From assembly GCF_001276515.1 (NCBI RefSeq), contig NZ_LDVZ01000006.1, forward strand, positions 37,450 to 101,449: a stretch of DNA of 64,000 bases, written 5' to 3'. Under the pieces are notes generated by a model, which worked only from the letters and a program-made list of their open reading frames with translations, was not told the origin of the DNA and did no database searches. This DNA is from Haemophilus sp. C1 (GTDB lineage Bacteria > Pseudomonadota > Gammaproteobacteria > Enterobacterales > Pasteurellaceae). Position 1 is the stretch's first letter; each line of letters starts with the position of its first letter. This document shows positions 1 through 12,357 of the stretch, in pieces. The translations under genes and the position numbers were made by a program.

Positions 1-937
1 AATCACTGTCTGGCAACATTGCAATTGCATCTACTGCTTTTTTAGCTTCTTCTTTTGCACGATTCATCGCATAATCTAAAGACTTATGCTCAGCCATAAT
101 AGCTAATACTTCATCAATAGCTTCACGTTTACCGCCTTGTTCAATCGCTTCGCGAATTAGAGCCGCCTGTTGAGTATTACCATGACGCATAGCGTGTAGC
201 AGAGGAAGGGTTGGTTTTCCTTCAGCTAAATCATCGCCTACATTTTTACCTAGAGCTTGTGCATTTGCACTATAATCCAATACATCATCCACAAGCTGAA
301 ATGCAGTTCCAAGATAACGCCCATAATCTTGTAAAGCCTTTTCTTGCACTTCTGTTCCACCCGCAACAATTGCCGCAGCCTGACCAGCCACCTCAAACAA
401 ACGTGCAGTTTTGCTATAAATTACACGCATATAATTAGCTTCGCTCGTTTCAGGATCATTAACATTCATTAACTGCTGAACTTCTCCTTCCGCTAAAACG
501 TTAGTCGCATCAGCCATAATTCCCAAAATCTTCAATGACTCTAATCGTGCAACTAATTGAAATGCACGCGTATAAATAAAGTCTCCTACCAGTACACTTG
601 CAGCATTCCCAAATTCTGAGTTCGCCGTAGCGCGCCCACGACGCATATCGGACTCATCCACCACATCATCATGTAATAAAGAGGCAGTATGAATAAATTC
701 AACAAAAGTAGCACAAGTAATTGAATTAGAACCTTCAAACCCTAAAGATCGTGCTGCGAGAACTGCGATCAACGGGCGGATCCGCTTACCACCACCTTGA
801 ACAATATAAAAACCTAACTGTCCTATTAGCGGTACATCTGAATTAAGCTGAGCAAGAATATTTTGATTAACTTTTTGCATATCTGGATCTGCAAGTTTCT
901 GGATCTCGTCTATGCTCATAAGATCTTGTTTCTTCAT
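1..937 (-). CDS. ispB: Octaprenyl diphosphate synthase, 3' end cut by window edge
   Basis: Makes the C40 isoprenoid side chain of respiratory quinones by adding isopentenyl diphosphate to farnesyl diphosphate in the cytosol. Reading the minus strand from the ATG at 937 gives MKKQDLMSIDEIQKLADPDM and then an uninterrupted frame to the window edge (312 codons). The two polyprenyl-synthase aspartate motifs are visible: LLHDDVVDESD (first Asp-rich motif) and LVDDVLDY (second). GGGKRIRP, the isopentenyl-diphosphate binding segment, precedes them. Only a short C-terminal tail is missing. It is divergent from rplU, as in other gammaproteobacteria. The match to IspB is very strong. Confidence 0.95.
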   Translation of the reverse strand, partial: MKKQDLMSIDEIQKLADPDMQKVNQNILAQLNSDVPLIGQLGFYIVQGGGKRIRPLIAVLAARSLGFEGSNSITCATFVEFIHTASLLHDDVVDESDMRRGRATANSEFGNAASVLVGDFIYTRAFQLVARLESLKILGIMADATNVLAEGEVQQLMNVNDPETSEANYMRVIYSKTARLFEVAGQAAAIVAGGTEVQEKALQDYGRYLGTAFQLVDDVLDYSANAQALGKNVGDDLAEGKPTLPLLHAMRHGNTQQAALIREAIEQGGKREAIDEVLAIMAEHKSLDYAMNRAKEEAKKAVDAIAMLPDSD

Positions 938-1047
938 TTTTCATCATTTATCAGTCAAAAGTGCGGTGCATTTTACCCGAATTTTCAGACTTTCTGAAAT
1001 CAATCCGCAAATGAAGGGAATTTTTTTATTTTATTATAAATAAATTC

Positions 1048-1076
1048 TTGCCATAGGTAGGATTTTTCCGTAGAAT
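1048..1076 (+). promoter_or_regulatory. Probable sigma-70 promoter of rplU-rpmA
   Basis: TTGCCA at 1048-1053 and TAGAAT at 1071-1076 are separated by exactly 17 bases, close to the sigma-70 consensus. They are followed by an untranslated leader of about 65 bases with a small CTGC/GCAG hairpin around 1109-1124. Placement by pattern only. Confidence 0.55.
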
Positions 1077-1149
1077 TTGCGACCTATTTATATGAATTTT
1101 TAAGTGTGGACTGCTAAAAAGCAGGGAAACACAATTAAGCGGAGTATTT

Positions 1150-1461
1150 ATGTACGCAGTTTTCCAAAGTGGCGGTAAACAACACCGTGTGAGCGAAGGT
1201 CAAGTTGTTCGTTTAGAAAAACTTGAACTTGCAACTGGCGCAACAGTTGAGTTCGATTCTGTGTTGATGATCGTTAATGGTGAAGATGTTAAAATCGGTG
1301 CACCAGTAGTTGCTGGCGCAAAAGTAGTGGCTGAAGTAGTTGCACAAGGTCGTGGCGAGAAAGTTAAAATCGTTAAATTCCGTCGTCGCAAACACAGCCG
1401 TAAACAACAAGGTCATCGTCAGTGGTTCACAGAAGTGAAAATCACTGGGATTCAAGCATAA
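1150..1461 (+). CDS. rplU: 50S ribosomal protein L21
   Basis: Structural protein of the large ribosomal subunit that contacts 23S rRNA. The 103-residue product has the family start [18 protein letters not shown] and a basic C-terminal half ([16 protein letters not shown]). The length equals the usual bacterial size. GCGGAG lies just upstream of the ATG. It is followed after 20 bases by rpmA, forming the conserved rplU-rpmA operon; obgE lies downstream after one inserted permease gene. Confidence 0.98.
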   Translation: MYAVFQSGGKQHRVSEGQVVRLEKLELATGATVEFDSVLMIVNGEDVKIGAPVVAGAKVVAEVVAQGRGEKVKIVKFRRRKHSRKQQGHRQWFTEVKITGIQA

Positions 1462-1481
1462 TTTCAGAGGAGATCAAGTAG

Positions 1482-1739
1482 ATGGCAACTAAAAAAGCTG
1501 GTGGTTCAACTCGTAACGGTCGCGATTCTGAAGCTAAACGCCTTGGTGTTAAACGTTTCGGTGGCGAATCTGTATTAGCAGGTAGCATCATTGTTCGTCA
1601 ACGTGGTACTAAGTTCCACGCGGGTAGCAACGTAGGTATGGGTAAAGACCACACCTTATTCGCAACTGCAGATGGCAAAGTTAAATTTGAAGTAAAAGGC
1701 GAGAAAAGCCGTAAATACGTAAGTATTGTTACTGAATAA
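1482..1739 (+). CDS. rpmA: 50S ribosomal protein L27
   Basis: Large-subunit ribosomal protein whose N-terminal tail reaches the peptidyl-transferase centre. The 85-residue product begins [20 protein letters not shown], typical of the proteobacterial form without the cleaved N-terminal extension seen in Firmicutes. AGAGGAG precedes the start. It is the second gene of the rplU operon and is followed by a terminator hairpin at 1761-1789. Confidence 0.98.
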   Translation: MATKKAGGSTRNGRDSEAKRLGVKRFGGESVLAGSIIVRQRGTKFHAGSNVGMGKDHTLFATADGKVKFEVKGEKSRKYVSIVTE

Positions 1740-1760
1740 TTTAAAATCTATTCGATTGAA

Positions 1761-1789
1761 ACGCCCTACAATTTTGTGGGGCGTTTTGT
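1761..1789 (+). terminator. Intrinsic terminator after rpmA
   Basis: ACGCCCTACA (1761-1770) pairs with TGTGGGGCGT (1775-1784) with one G-T pair. A T-rich stretch follows. Confidence 0.8.
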
Positions 1790-1819
1790 CTTTTTTAATT
1801 TCACATAAGCGAGCAAGCA

Positions 1820-2740
1820 ATGAAACAACAACCTTTATTAGGATTTACCTTTGCGCTTATTACCGCTATGGCTTGGGGATCCTTACCTATCGCTCTCAAA
1901 CAAGCTTTGTCTGTAATGAACGCGCAAACTATCGTATGGTATCGTTTTGTTGTAGCCACAATCTCATTATTAGTCCTACTTGCTTATAAAAAGAAATTAC
2001 CCGAACTAATGAAAGTCGGCCAATATGCTTGGCTTGCTCTTATTGGGGTAATTGGCCTTACCGGCAATTTTCTATTATTTAGTAGTTCGCTGAATTATAT
2101 TGAACCTTCAGTTGCACAAATTTTTATTCATTTATCCTCTTTTGGAATGCTTATCTGTGGTGTCCTGATCTTCAAAGAAAAATTAGGACTACACCAAAAG
2201 ATCGGACTTTTCTTATTGTTAATTGGTTTAGGCTTATTCTTTAATGATCGTTTTGATGTATTTGCTGGACTAAATCAGTATTCAACAGGTGTCATCTTAA
2301 GCGTAGCAGGATCCCTTATTTGGGTCACTTATGGAATGGCACAAAAATTAATGTTGCGTAAATTTAATTCACAACAAATCTTGCTAATGATGTATTTAGG
2401 TTGTGCCATAACTTTTATGCCGATGGCTGAATTCTCGCAAGTACAAGAACTCACACCGTTAGCTCTGATTTGTTTTATTTACTGCTGTTTAAATACCTTA
2501 ATTGGATACGGCTCTTATGCGGAAGCGCTTAATCGTTGGGATGTATCAAAAGTCAGTGTTGTTATCACACTTGTACCTCTTTTCACAATCCTATTTTCAC
2601 ATATTGCGCATTATTTTAGTCCAGCAGATTTCGCGGCACCAGAATTGAATAATATTAGCTATATTGGTGCATTTGTTGTAGTATGCGGGGCAATTTTATC
2701 CGCAATTGGACATAAATTATTACCGCATAAAACTCATTAA
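1820..2740 (+). CDS. EamA/DMT-family inner-membrane permease
   Basis: The 306-residue hydrophobic protein has about ten membrane segments arranged as two EamA repeats (roughly residues 8-140 and 155-290), the architecture of the drug/metabolite transporter superfamily. The substrate cannot be read from the sequence; relatives export amino acids or other small metabolites. It lies between the rpmA terminator and obgE, and the stop is 27 bases before the obgE start with an uptake-signal sequence (AAGTGCGGT) in between, so it probably shares transcription with obgE. From memory, the same gene occupies this position in H. influenzae Rd. Confidence 0.85.
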   Translation: MKQQPLLGFTFALITAMAWGSLPIALKQALSVMNAQTIVWYRFVVATISLLVLLAYKKKLPELMKVGQYAWLALIGVIGLTGNFLLFSSSLNYIEPSVAQIFIHLSSFGMLICGVLIFKEKLGLHQKIGLFLLLIGLGLFFNDRFDVFAGLNQYSTGVILSVAGSLIWVTYGMAQKLMLRKFNSQQILLMMYLGCAITFMPMAEFSQVQELTPLALICFIYCCLNTLIGYGSYAEALNRWDVSKVSVVITLVPLFTILFSHIAHYFSPADFAAPELNNISYIGAFVVVCGAILSAIGHKLLPHKTH

Positions 2741-3940
<1,200 letters not shown>

Positions 3941-3971
3941 GAAAGTCTAATTTTGTAAGCATTAAAAATTT

Positions 3972-4003
3972 AAAAGCACCTGAAACTTTTAGGTGCTTTT
4001 TGC
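3972..4003. terminator. Bidirectional terminator between obgE and ndk
   Basis: AAAAGCACCT and AGGTGCTTTT form a 10-bp stem around a loop of about 9 bases. A-rich and T-rich flanks on the two sides suit both convergent genes. Confidence 0.8.
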
Positions 4004-4009
4004 TATCAA

Positions 4010-4432
4010 TCAACGCTCAAAAATTTCAGAATCAGTAAAGAAATAAGCAATTTCACGATTTGCACTTTCTATACTATCTGATCCGTGAACTGAGTTTTCA
4101 CGTTGACTCAATGCAAAATCTTTACGGATTGTACCTTCTGCTGCAGTTTCTGGGTTCGTTGTACCAATCAAAGTGCGGTAATCTTTCACTGCATTTTCTT
4201 TTTCAAGAACAGAAACCACTATCGGTGAAGACATCATATAATCGACCAAAGGAGCAAAAAATTCTTTGCCTTGATGTTCTGCATAAAAGCCTTCAGCCTG
4301 CTCACGAGTTAAGCGTACCATTTTAGAGGCTATGATTTTAAAGCCATTTTGCTCAAAACGAGTTAAAATCGCCCCAATTAGATTGCGCTTTACCGCATCA
4401 GGTTTAATAATCGAAAAAGTTCTTTCTGTCAT
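4010..4432 (-). CDS. ndk: Nucleoside diphosphate kinase
   Basis: Transfers phosphate from ATP to nucleoside diphosphates through a phosphohistidine. The protein starts [17 protein letters not shown] and carries the catalytic histidine in [10 protein letters not shown]. There are two adjacent ATGs (4435 and 4432); the strong AGGAGGT abuts the first, so I chose the second, which gives 140 residues and better spacing. The Shine-Dalgarno sequence overlaps the stop region of upstream pepB, so pepB-ndk are probably co-transcribed. Confidence 0.95.
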   Translation of the reverse strand: MTERTFSIIKPDAVKRNLIGAILTRFEQNGFKIIASKMVRLTREQAEGFYAEHQGKEFFAPLVDYMMSSPIVVSVLEKENAVKDYRTLIGTTNPETAAEGTIRKDFALSQRENSVHGSDSIESANREIAYFFTDSEIFER

Positions 4433-4441
4433 CATACCTCC

Positions 4442-5746
4442 TTACTTCAATGATTTTGATAACATTAAATTTGCTAAAGTTTGCACACCAATCCCAGTTG
4501 CCCCAACAGCCCATAAATCACTACCAGATTTACGATAAGTCGCGGAACAATCAATATGCAACCAATTTTGCTGATAATTTTTTATAAAATATGATAAAAA
4601 TGCAGTTGCAGTACTTGCACCCGCTCCAACTGAAACCGAACCAATATTAGCAATATCGGCAAAGGATGAATTAATTTGTGAGCGATGAAAATCTTCAAAT
4701 GGTAAACGCCAGAAGGGTTCATTTTCTTCTTGTGCTGATTGGAAAAGATTCTTCACGAGATCATCATCCATAGACAATACAGAATGATAGTCATTTCCTA
4801 CAGCCACTTTTGCTGCGCCAGTTAAAGTCGCACAATCAATAATAAAGTCCGGATTTTGGTTATCAGCCTCAATCAATCCATCAGCTAACACCAAACGCCC
4901 TTCAGCGTCAGTATTCAGCACTTCTGCTGTCACGCCATTTTTATAAGTAATAATATCACCCAGTTTAAATGCATTATTGCTTACCAAATTTTCTGCACAA
5001 CATAAATACAGTTTAACGCGTTGATTTAATCCATGAGCGATCGCGAAACCTAAAGCCCCGGTTAATAATGCAGCCCCACCCATATCGGTTCGCATTGTAC
5101 TCATTCCATCACTTGGTTTAATGCTGTAGCCGCCACTGTCAAAGGTAATCCCCTTGCCAACTAAACAAGCTAACACTGGCGCATTCGGATCTTGTGTTGG
5201 ATTGAAATCAAGTTGCAACATAGCGGGCAAGTTAGCAGAGCCTTTACCCACCGTCCAAATTCCATGATAACCTTGTTGCTCAAGTTCCTCACCAGAAATA
5301 ATCTTAAAACTTACCGCACTTTTTTTATTATAAATATCAGCTTGGTTTAAGATAAATTCAGCCGCACGCTCCGCTAATTTAACTGGCGTTAAACTTTGTG
5401 CTGGTTCATTAATAATTCCACGCACAAAATCACCACATTCAATACGCGCTAACAATTCATCTTGTGGCTCATCATCTAAATGTGGAAACTCAATCGCATA
5501 GTCTTGTTTTGCGGTATAAAAACCTTGATAAAACGCCCAACAAAATTCCAAATCCCATTCTTCACCGACCAATTCCACCTCTTTAATCCCTTGCCCACGC
5601 AATTTACGAGCAGCTTGTTGAACTAAAGTGCGGTCAGTTTTTCCATTATTTTTTAAATGAATCATAGCTTTATTAGAGTCAAAGCTCAAAATCGCATTTT
5701 TTCCCCAAGCGTCATTCGCTAAGCTATTTGAAAGTGTAATTTGCAT
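4442..5746 (-). CDS. pepB: Peptidase B, M17 leucyl aminopeptidase family
   Basis: Two-metal cytosolic aminopeptidase that degrades small peptides. The 434-residue protein has an N-terminal domain (about 1-165) and an M17 catalytic domain with the family signature [14 protein letters not shown], the metal ligands in [15 protein letters not shown], and DMGGAA. The length matches PepB rather than the longer PepA. It is upstream of ndk with only a few bases between them. The start at 5746 has AATATG context and weak Shine-Dalgarno pairing, but no better start exists. Confidence 0.93.
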   Translation of the reverse strand: MQITLSNSLANDAWGKNAILSFDSNKAMIHLKNNGKTDRTLVQQAARKLRGQGIKEVELVGEEWDLEFCWAFYQGFYTAKQDYAIEFPHLDDEPQDELLARIECGDFVRGIINEPAQSLTPVKLAERAAEFILNQADIYNKKSAVSFKIISGEELEQQGYHGIWTVGKGSANLPAMLQLDFNPTQDPNAPVLACLVGKGITFDSGGYSIKPSDGMSTMRTDMGGAALLTGALGFAIAHGLNQRVKLYLCCAENLVSNNAFKLGDIITYKNGVTAEVLNTDAEGRLVLADGLIEADNQNPDFIIDCATLTGAAKVAVGNDYHSVLSMDDDLVKNLFQSAQEENEPFWRLPFEDFHRSQINSSFADIANIGSVSVGAGASTATAFLSYFIKNYQQNWLHIDCSATYRKSGSDLWAVGATGIGVQTLANLMLSKSLK

Positions 5747-5821
5747 ATTATTCCCCCATATATAAACAAAATAAATTTAGAAACTATACCAGCTTTATTT
5801 CTGATAGTTAATTATTTGACA

Positions 5822-6865
5822 TTATTCACTCACTTTTTGACACCATTCTTGATGGTTCAGATACCAAATTACCGTTTTTCTTAATCCAGATTCAAAAGTC
5901 TCTTTAGGCACCCAGCCTAACTCATCATTGATTTTACTTGTATCAAGCGCATAACGAAGATCGTGACCTGGTCTATCTTGCACATAACAAATTAAATTTT
6001 CATATTTATCAATATGTTTTGGTTTATTAGGTAAAAATTCTTCCAGTAAAGAACAAATAGAACGCACCACTTCAATGTTGGACTTTTCATTATTTCCGCC
6101 AATATTATAGGTTTCCCCAATATTTCCTTTCGTCAAAACGCTATACAATGCAGTAATATGATCTTCAACAAATAACCAATCTCTAATTTGCAAACCATCG
6201 CCATAAATAGGCAGTGTTTTTCCCTTTATCGCATTTAAAATCATTAAAGGAATTAATTTTTCAGGATACTGATACGGACCATAATTATTTGAACTATGTG
6301 TAATGATTGTCGGTAACCCGTATGTTCTATACCAAGCCTGCACAAGATGATCGCTTGCTGCCTTTGAAGCAGAATAAGGGCTACTAGGTTTATAAGCTGA
6401 TGTTTCAGTAAATAAACCTTTGTTACTTTTTAAATCGCCATAAACTTCATCGGTGGAAATATGTAAGAATCGGAAGCTGGATTTTTTTTGATTATCTAAA
6501 CAATGCCAGTAATCTAGAGTCGATTCAAGTAGGCTGTAAGTGCCTACAATGTTAGTTTGTATAAACTCCGAAGAAGCGTTTATAGAACGATCAACGTGGC
6601 TTTCAGCGGCAAGATGGATAACGGCATCAGGTTGATATTGTGCAAAAATATAAGACAACGCTTTAGTATCACAAATATCTGCTTGTACAAAAGCATAACG
6701 TGGATGATTTTCTACGGTTTTAAGTGAAGCTAAATTTCCTGCATAAGTCAGCTTATCAACATTGACGATCTTATTATGTGTCTTTTCAAGAAGATAACGG
6801 ACAAGCGCAGAACCAATAAAACCCGCTCCACCAGTAACTAGAATTGTTCTATTTGTATTCGACAT
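5822..6865 (-). CDS. rffG: dTDP-glucose 4,6-dehydratase
   Basis: Converts dTDP-glucose to dTDP-4-keto-6-deoxyglucose for surface-polysaccharide sugars. The 347-residue short-chain dehydrogenase has the NAD site [10 protein letters not shown] near the N-terminus and the catalytic STDEVYG and [10 protein letters not shown] motifs. It stands alone here between pepB and glnA; no other sugar-nucleotide, flippase or glycosyltransferase gene is adjacent. From memory, in H. influenzae Rd the gene lies inside the hmg polysaccharide locus, so this copy may be a survivor of that locus. Confidence 0.93.
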   Translation of the reverse strand: MSNTNRTILVTGGAGFIGSALVRYLLEKTHNKIVNVDKLTYAGNLASLKTVENHPRYAFVQADICDTKALSYIFAQYQPDAVIHLAAESHVDRSINASSEFIQTNIVGTYSLLESTLDYWHCLDNQKKSSFRFLHISTDEVYGDLKSNKGLFTETSAYKPSSPYSASKAASDHLVQAWYRTYGLPTIITHSSNNYGPYQYPEKLIPLMILNAIKGKTLPIYGDGLQIRDWLFVEDHITALYSVLTKGNIGETYNIGGNNEKSNIEVVRSICSLLEEFLPNKPKHIDKYENLICYVQDRPGHDLRYALDTSKINDELGWVPKETFESGLRKTVIWYLNHQEWCQKVSE

Positions 6866-6899
6866 TTTACCCGAGTCTCGTTATAAACAATTTCAAACG

Positions 6900-6929
6900 A
6901 AAAGTGCGGTAAATTTTACCGCACTTTTA
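6900..6929 (-). terminator. Terminator after glnA made of paired uptake signals
   Basis: AAAAGTGCGGTAAA is directly followed by its reverse complement. The two uptake-signal cores face each other and form a perfect long stem downstream of glnA. Confidence 0.85.
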
Positions 6930-6951
6930 AAAATGATTTCATCAATAATGA

Positions 6952-8364
6952 TTACACATAATACATCTCAAACTCAACTGGATGTGGTGCCATATTTAAA
7001 CGTTCCACTTCTTTACGTTTGATGCTGATAAACGCATCAATAAAATCTTTAGCAAATACGCCACCTTGGGTTAAAAATTCATAGTCTTTTTCTAATGAAT
7101 TCAATGCTTCTTCTAGTGAGCTTGCTACCGCTGGAATATCTTTTAATTCTTCTGGTGGAAGATCATAAAGATTTTTATCCATTGCATCGCCTGGGTGGAT
7201 TTTGTTTACTACACCATCAAGACCTGCCATTAATAATGCAGCAAATGCAAGGTATGGGTTTGCCAATGGATCTGGGAAACGAGCCTCAATACGAATCGCT
7301 TTCGGATTGGTTACAGCAGGGATACGAATTGAGGCAGAACGGTTACTTGCGGAATAAGCCAATAATACTGGCGCTTCAAAACCTGGCACTAAACGTTTAT
7401 ATGAGTTCGTACTTGGGTTAGTGAACGCATTTAATGCTTTAGCGTGCTTAATAATACCGCCGATATAATAAAGCGCGGTTTCTGAAAGGCCAGCATATTT
7501 ATCGCCTTGGAAAATATTTTTTCCGTCTTTACTTAACGACATATTACAGTGCATACCCGAACCATTATCTCCAGTAATTGGTTTTGGCATAAAACACGCT
7601 GTTTTACCGTGCTCTAACGCCACATTTTGCACAACATATTTATAGATTTGGGTTTCATCGGCTTTTAAAGTTAGCGTATTAAATTTAGTCGCAATTTCAT
7701 TCTGCCCTGCAGTCGCCACTTCATGATGATGTGCTTCGATGACTAATCCCATTTCTTCTAAAATCAAGCACATTTCAGAACGAATATCGTGTGCCGTATC
7801 AATTGGTGCAACGGCACAATATCCGCCTTTTTTCAATGGACGATAAGCGTTATTACCTTCTTCATATTTTTTATTCGTGTTCCAAGCAGCTTCTATATCA
7901 TCAATAGAAAAAGATGCTTTGTTCATTGATACATTAAAACGTACATCATCAAATAAGAAGAATTCAGGCTCTGGGCCGAAAAAAGCTTGATCTGCGATAC
8001 CAGTTGAACGCATATAATTTTCTGCACGAATTGCAATAGAGCGTGGATCGCGATCATAGCTTTGCATTGTCGTTGGTTCATAAACACTGCAACGAATAGA
8101 AAGCGTTGGAATTTGCGCAAATGGATCGACCACGGCTGTTTCTGCCATTGGCATAAGCAACATATCGGCTTTATTAATTGTCTTCCATCCTTCTACAGAG
8201 GAACCATCAAACATCTTGCCGTCTTCAAACATATCTTCATCAACAAGGCTAACTGGGATAGAAACACCATGTTCTTTACCTTTAATGTCAGTAAAACGAA
8301 GCAATACAAACCTAATATCATTCTCTTCGATCAATTTAAACACGGAAGCAATGGCATTTGACAT
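6952..8364 (-). CDS. glnA: Glutamine synthetase, type I
   Basis: ATP-dependent condensation of ammonia with glutamate. The 470-residue protein carries the signatures FDGSSVEGW, the ATP-binding [12 protein letters not shown], and the adenylylation-loop sequence NLYDLPPEE, so it belongs to the adenylylated GSI-beta class. GAGGATC precedes the ATG at 8364. No glnL/glnG genes follow, so two-component nitrogen control is not linked here. It is divergent from the lic3-type gene, sharing about 145 bases of intergenic sequence. Confidence 0.97.
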   Translation of the reverse strand: MSNAIASVFKLIEENDIRFVLLRFTDIKGKEHGVSIPVSLVDEDMFEDGKMFDGSSVEGWKTINKADMLLMPMAETAVVDPFAQIPTLSIRCSVYEPTTMQSYDRDPRSIAIRAENYMRSTGIADQAFFGPEPEFFLFDDVRFNVSMNKASFSIDDIEAAWNTNKKYEEGNNAYRPLKKGGYCAVAPIDTAHDIRSEMCLILEEMGLVIEAHHHEVATAGQNEIATKFNTLTLKADETQIYKYVVQNVALEHGKTACFMPKPITGDNGSGMHCNMSLSKDGKNIFQGDKYAGLSETALYYIGGIIKHAKALNAFTNPSTNSYKRLVPGFEAPVLLAYSASNRSASIRIPAVTNPKAIRIEARFPDPLANPYLAFAALLMAGLDGVVNKIHPGDAMDKNLYDLPPEELKDIPAVASSLEEALNSLEKDYEFLTQGGVFAKDFIDAFISIKRKEVERLNMAPHPVEFEMYYV

Positions 8365-8509
8365 AGTAGATCCTCTTTCTATATAAAAATTAAATAAGCA
8401 TTATAGTCTAATCAAATCTGACTTTCATTAGATTTGTTGTGGCGTTATAGTAAAAAGCACGGAAAGCCTGTATAATAGCTGCTATTAAAAATAAGTTATA
8501 TTTTATTCA

Positions 8510-9436
<927 letters not shown>

Positions 9437-9523
9437 AAGCAAAGAAAATGAGACTACGCAAATAAACCTGAGGTATAATGCCTCGTTTTCTTCAACATAA
9501 GACAACAACCTATATTAGGATTA

Positions 9524-9547
9524 GGTGCAGTAAATTGCACCTTTTTT
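9524..9547 (+). terminator. Intrinsic terminator between the lic3-type gene and typA
   Basis: GGTGCA (9524-9529) pairs with TGCACC (9536-9541), followed directly by a T-run. Confidence 0.65.
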
Positions 9548-9596
9548 ATAAAATCATATACCGTGCAAAATTGCACCTTACTCGAAGCATTAGATA

Positions 9597-11447
9597 ATGA
9601 AAAACGAAATCGATATTAAAAAACTCCGTAACATCGCCATTATTGCCCACGTAGACCATGGTAAAACCACCCTTGTAGATAAACTTCTGCAACAATCTGG
9701 TACTTTTGAATCTGCTCGTGGCGATGTAGATGAACGCGTTATGGACTCAAATGATCTTGAAAAAGAACGTGGCATTACCATTCTTGCAAAAAATACCGCG
9801 ATTAACTGGAATGACTACCGTATTAACATCGTGGATACTCCAGGACACGCCGACTTCGGTGGCGAAGTTGAACGTGTGCTTTCTATGGTAGATTCTGTTC
9901 TATTAGTTGTTGATGCGTTTGATGGCCCAATGCCACAAACGCGTTTCGTGACTCAAAAAGCATTTGCTCACGGATTAAAACCAATCGTGGTCATCAATAA
10001 AGTTGATCGTCCTGGTGCGCGTCCTGACTGGGTTGTAGATCAAGTATTTGATTTATTTGTCAATCTTGGTGCAACAGATGAACAATTAGACTTCCCTATT
10101 ATTTATGCTTCAGCATTAAATGGTGTTGCAGGTCTTGAGCACGAAGAATTAGCAGAAGATATGACGCCATTATTTGAAGCTATTGTGAAATATGTAGAGC
10201 CGCCAAAAGTAGAACTTGATGCGCCATTCCAAATGCAAATTTCACAATTAGACTATAACAACTATGTAGGTGTCATCGGCATTGGTCGTATTAAGCGCGG
10301 TGCGATTAAACCAAATCAACCTGTTACTATCATCAATAGTGAAGGAAAAACTCGTCAAGGTCGTATCGGTCAAGTACTTGGTCATCTTGGTTTACAACGT
10401 TATGAAGAAGACGTTGCTTATGCAGGCGATATTGTTGCGATCACTGGTTTAGGAGAATTAAACATTTCAGATACGATTTGTGATATTAACGCAGTTGAAG
10501 CATTGCCATCATTAACTGTTGATGAACCAACCGTAACCATGTTCTTCTGTGTAAATACCTCTCCGTTTGCAGGCCAAGAAGGAAAATACGTCACATCGCG
10601 TCAAATTCTTGAACGTTTAAATAAAGAATTGGTTCACAACGTGGCATTACGCGTAGAAGAAACCCCAAACCCAGATGAATTCCGTGTTTCTGGTCGTGGA
10701 GAATTACATCTTTCTGTGTTAATCGAAAATATGCGTCGTGAAGGTTATGAGCTTGCGGTTTCTCGCCCTAAAGTAATCTATCGTGATATTGATGGTAAAA
10801 AACAAGAGCCATACGAACAAGTAACTATTGATGTAGAAGAACAACATCAAGGTTCTGTGATGGAAGCATTAGGTATCCGTAAAGGTGAAGTTCGTGATAT
10901 GTTACCAGATGGTAAAGGCCGTGTTCGCTTAGAATATATCATTCCTAGCCGTGGATTAATTGGCTTCCGTGGTGACTTTATGACCATGACTTCTGGTACA
11001 GGCCTACTTTACTCAAGCTTTAGCCACTATGATGAAATCAAAGGTGGAGATATTGGCCAACGTAAAAACGGCGTATTAATTTCTAATGCAACAGGTAAAG
11101 CACTGGGTTACGCATTATTTGGCTTACAAGAACGTGGTAAGTTAATGATTGATGCAAACGTAGAAGTTTATGAAGGTCAAATTATCGGCATTCATAGCCG
11201 CTCAAATGACTTAACAGTAAACTGCTTGCAAGGTAAAAAACTAACTAATATGCGTGCGTCAGGTAAAGACGATGCGATTGTGCTGACTACGCCTGTAAAA
11301 TTCAGTCTTGAACAAGCCATTGAATTTATCGATGATGATGAATTAGTGGAAGTAACACCTGAATCGATTCGTATCCGTAAAAAACTTTTAACGGAAAACG
11401 ATCGTAAACGTGCAAATCGTACAACGACAAGTACTAGCACTCATTAA
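9597..11447 (+). CDS. typA: Ribosome-associated translational GTPase TypA/BipA
   Basis: Elongation-factor-like GTPase that binds 70S ribosomes and supports 50S assembly under stress. The 616-residue protein begins with the G domain: [10 protein letters not shown] (G1), [18 protein letters not shown] (switch I), [14 protein letters not shown] (G3), [10 protein letters not shown] (G4). Domains II, III and V of the EF-G type follow, then the TypA-specific C-terminal domain containing the [16 protein letters not shown] region. No strong Shine-Dalgarno is visible, but the start matches the family. Confidence 0.97.
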   Translation: MKNEIDIKKLRNIAIIAHVDHGKTTLVDKLLQQSGTFESARGDVDERVMDSNDLEKERGITILAKNTAINWNDYRINIVDTPGHADFGGEVERVLSMVDSVLLVVDAFDGPMPQTRFVTQKAFAHGLKPIVVINKVDRPGARPDWVVDQVFDLFVNLGATDEQLDFPIIYASALNGVAGLEHEELAEDMTPLFEAIVKYVEPPKVELDAPFQMQISQLDYNNYVGVIGIGRIKRGAIKPNQPVTIINSEGKTRQGRIGQVLGHLGLQRYEEDVAYAGDIVAITGLGELNISDTICDINAVEALPSLTVDEPTVTMFFCVNTSPFAGQEGKYVTSRQILERLNKELVHNVALRVEETPNPDEFRVSGRGELHLSVLIENMRREGYELAVSRPKVIYRDIDGKKQEPYEQVTIDVEEQHQGSVMEALGIRKGEVRDMLPDGKGRVRLEYIIPSRGLIGFRGDFMTMTSGTGLLYSSFSHYDEIKGGDIGQRKNGVLISNATGKALGYALFGLQERGKLMIDANVEVYEGQIIGIHSRSNDLTVNCLQGKKLTNMRASGKDDAIVLTTPVKFSLEQAIEFIDDDELVEVTPESIRIRKKLLTENDRKRANRTTTSTSTH

Positions 11448-11483
11448 TAAACAACGCTAGCACGAAAATTTGTAAAAAAATTA

Positions 11484-11520
11484 ACCGCACTTTGGGGATA
11501 CAACCAAAGTGCGGTCATTT
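11484..11520. terminator. Paired-uptake-signal terminator between typA and pdxH
   Basis: ACCGCACTTTGG (11484-11495) and CCAAAGTGCGGT (11504-11515) form a 12-bp stem with T-rich sequence downstream on the plus strand and A-rich sequence upstream, suiting the convergent genes. Confidence 0.85.
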
Positions 11521-11534
11521 TTATGCTCAATTTA

Positions 11535-12167
11535 CTAAGGAGACAATCTTTCTCTAATCCAATTATCACTTACTTTACGATAACGAATGCGATCATGTAA
11601 ACGGCTTGGGCGACCTTGCCAAAATTCCACGGTTTCTGGAACAACTAAATAGCCGCCCCAATAATCTGGTCGAGGCACGTTTAACGGATGTTTAGCAGCA
11701 ACCAATGCTGCTTTTGCTAACAAAGATTTATAATTAGAAATCACCGCACTTTGCTCACTTGCCCAAGCTCCTATGCGACTGGTGTAAGGGCGGGTAGCAA
11801 AATATTTATCGGATTGTTCTGCTGGGATTTTAACCGCCTTACCTTCAATTCTCACTTGACGCTCCAACTCAGGCCAAAAGAAAGTCAGTGCGACATAAGG
11901 ATTGCGCTCAATACAGCAGCCCTTTCGGCTAAGATAATTAGTAAAAAAGACAAAACCTTGCTCATTGACTTCTTTTAGCAATACCATTCGGCTATTTGGG
12001 CGACCTTGTTCATCAACAGTCGCAATATTCATTGCAGTTGGCTCATTGACTTGAGCATGAATAGCCTCTTTCTGCCACTGTTCAAATTGCGAGATTGGAT
12101 TTTCATGGCAATCATGTTGTGAAAGCACTCGTTTAGTATATTCATCGCGAATATTGTGTAACTCCAT
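11535..12167 (-). CDS. pdxH: Pyridoxamine 5'-phosphate oxidase
   Basis: FMN enzyme that oxidises pyridoxine or pyridoxamine 5'-phosphate to pyridoxal 5'-phosphate. I chose the start at 12167 ([12 protein letters not shown]), because AAGGAGAG sits just before it; an upstream in-frame ATG at 12224 has no such site. This gives 210 residues. Family features include [30 protein letters not shown] and the C-terminal [11 protein letters not shown] with RLSP at the end. Confidence 0.95.
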   Translation of the reverse strand: MELHNIRDEYTKRVLSQHDCHENPISQFEQWQKEAIHAQVNEPTAMNIATVDEQGRPNSRMVLLKEVNEQGFVFFTNYLSRKGCCIERNPYVALTFFWPELERQVRIEGKAVKIPAEQSDKYFATRPYTSRIGAWASEQSAVISNYKSLLAKAALVAAKHPLNVPRPDYWGGYLVVPETVEFWQGRPSRLHDRIRYRKVSDNWIRERLSP

Positions 12168-12313
12168 TTTCTCTCCTTTTAAATTTGATGAAAAGCGCAA
12201 ATAGCATAAAGGCTGTAAAATCATTCGTCAATTTTCATAAAATAAAACTCAAATGCAATCGATCCTTGCAATTATTAGAAATATGCGTATCATCTAGCCC
12301 CCTATATTCAATC

Positions 12314-12352
12314 TCGGGTTCCCTAACCCCGATTCATTTAAACTAAAAAGGT
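12314..12352 (+). promoter_or_regulatory. preQ1-I riboswitch upstream of the yhhQ-type gene
   Basis: A compact aptamer lies immediately before the start codon. The stem TCGGG (12314-12318) pairs with CCCGA (12328-12332) around the loop TTCCCTAAC. A spacer is followed by the A-rich tail AAACTAAAAAGG (12340-12351), which in preQ1-I aptamers forms the pseudoknot. The tail contains the Shine-Dalgarno AAAAGG five bases before the ATG, so ligand binding would hide the ribosome site. Recognised by consensus, not by computation. Confidence 0.8.
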
Positions 12353-12357
12353 ACAAC

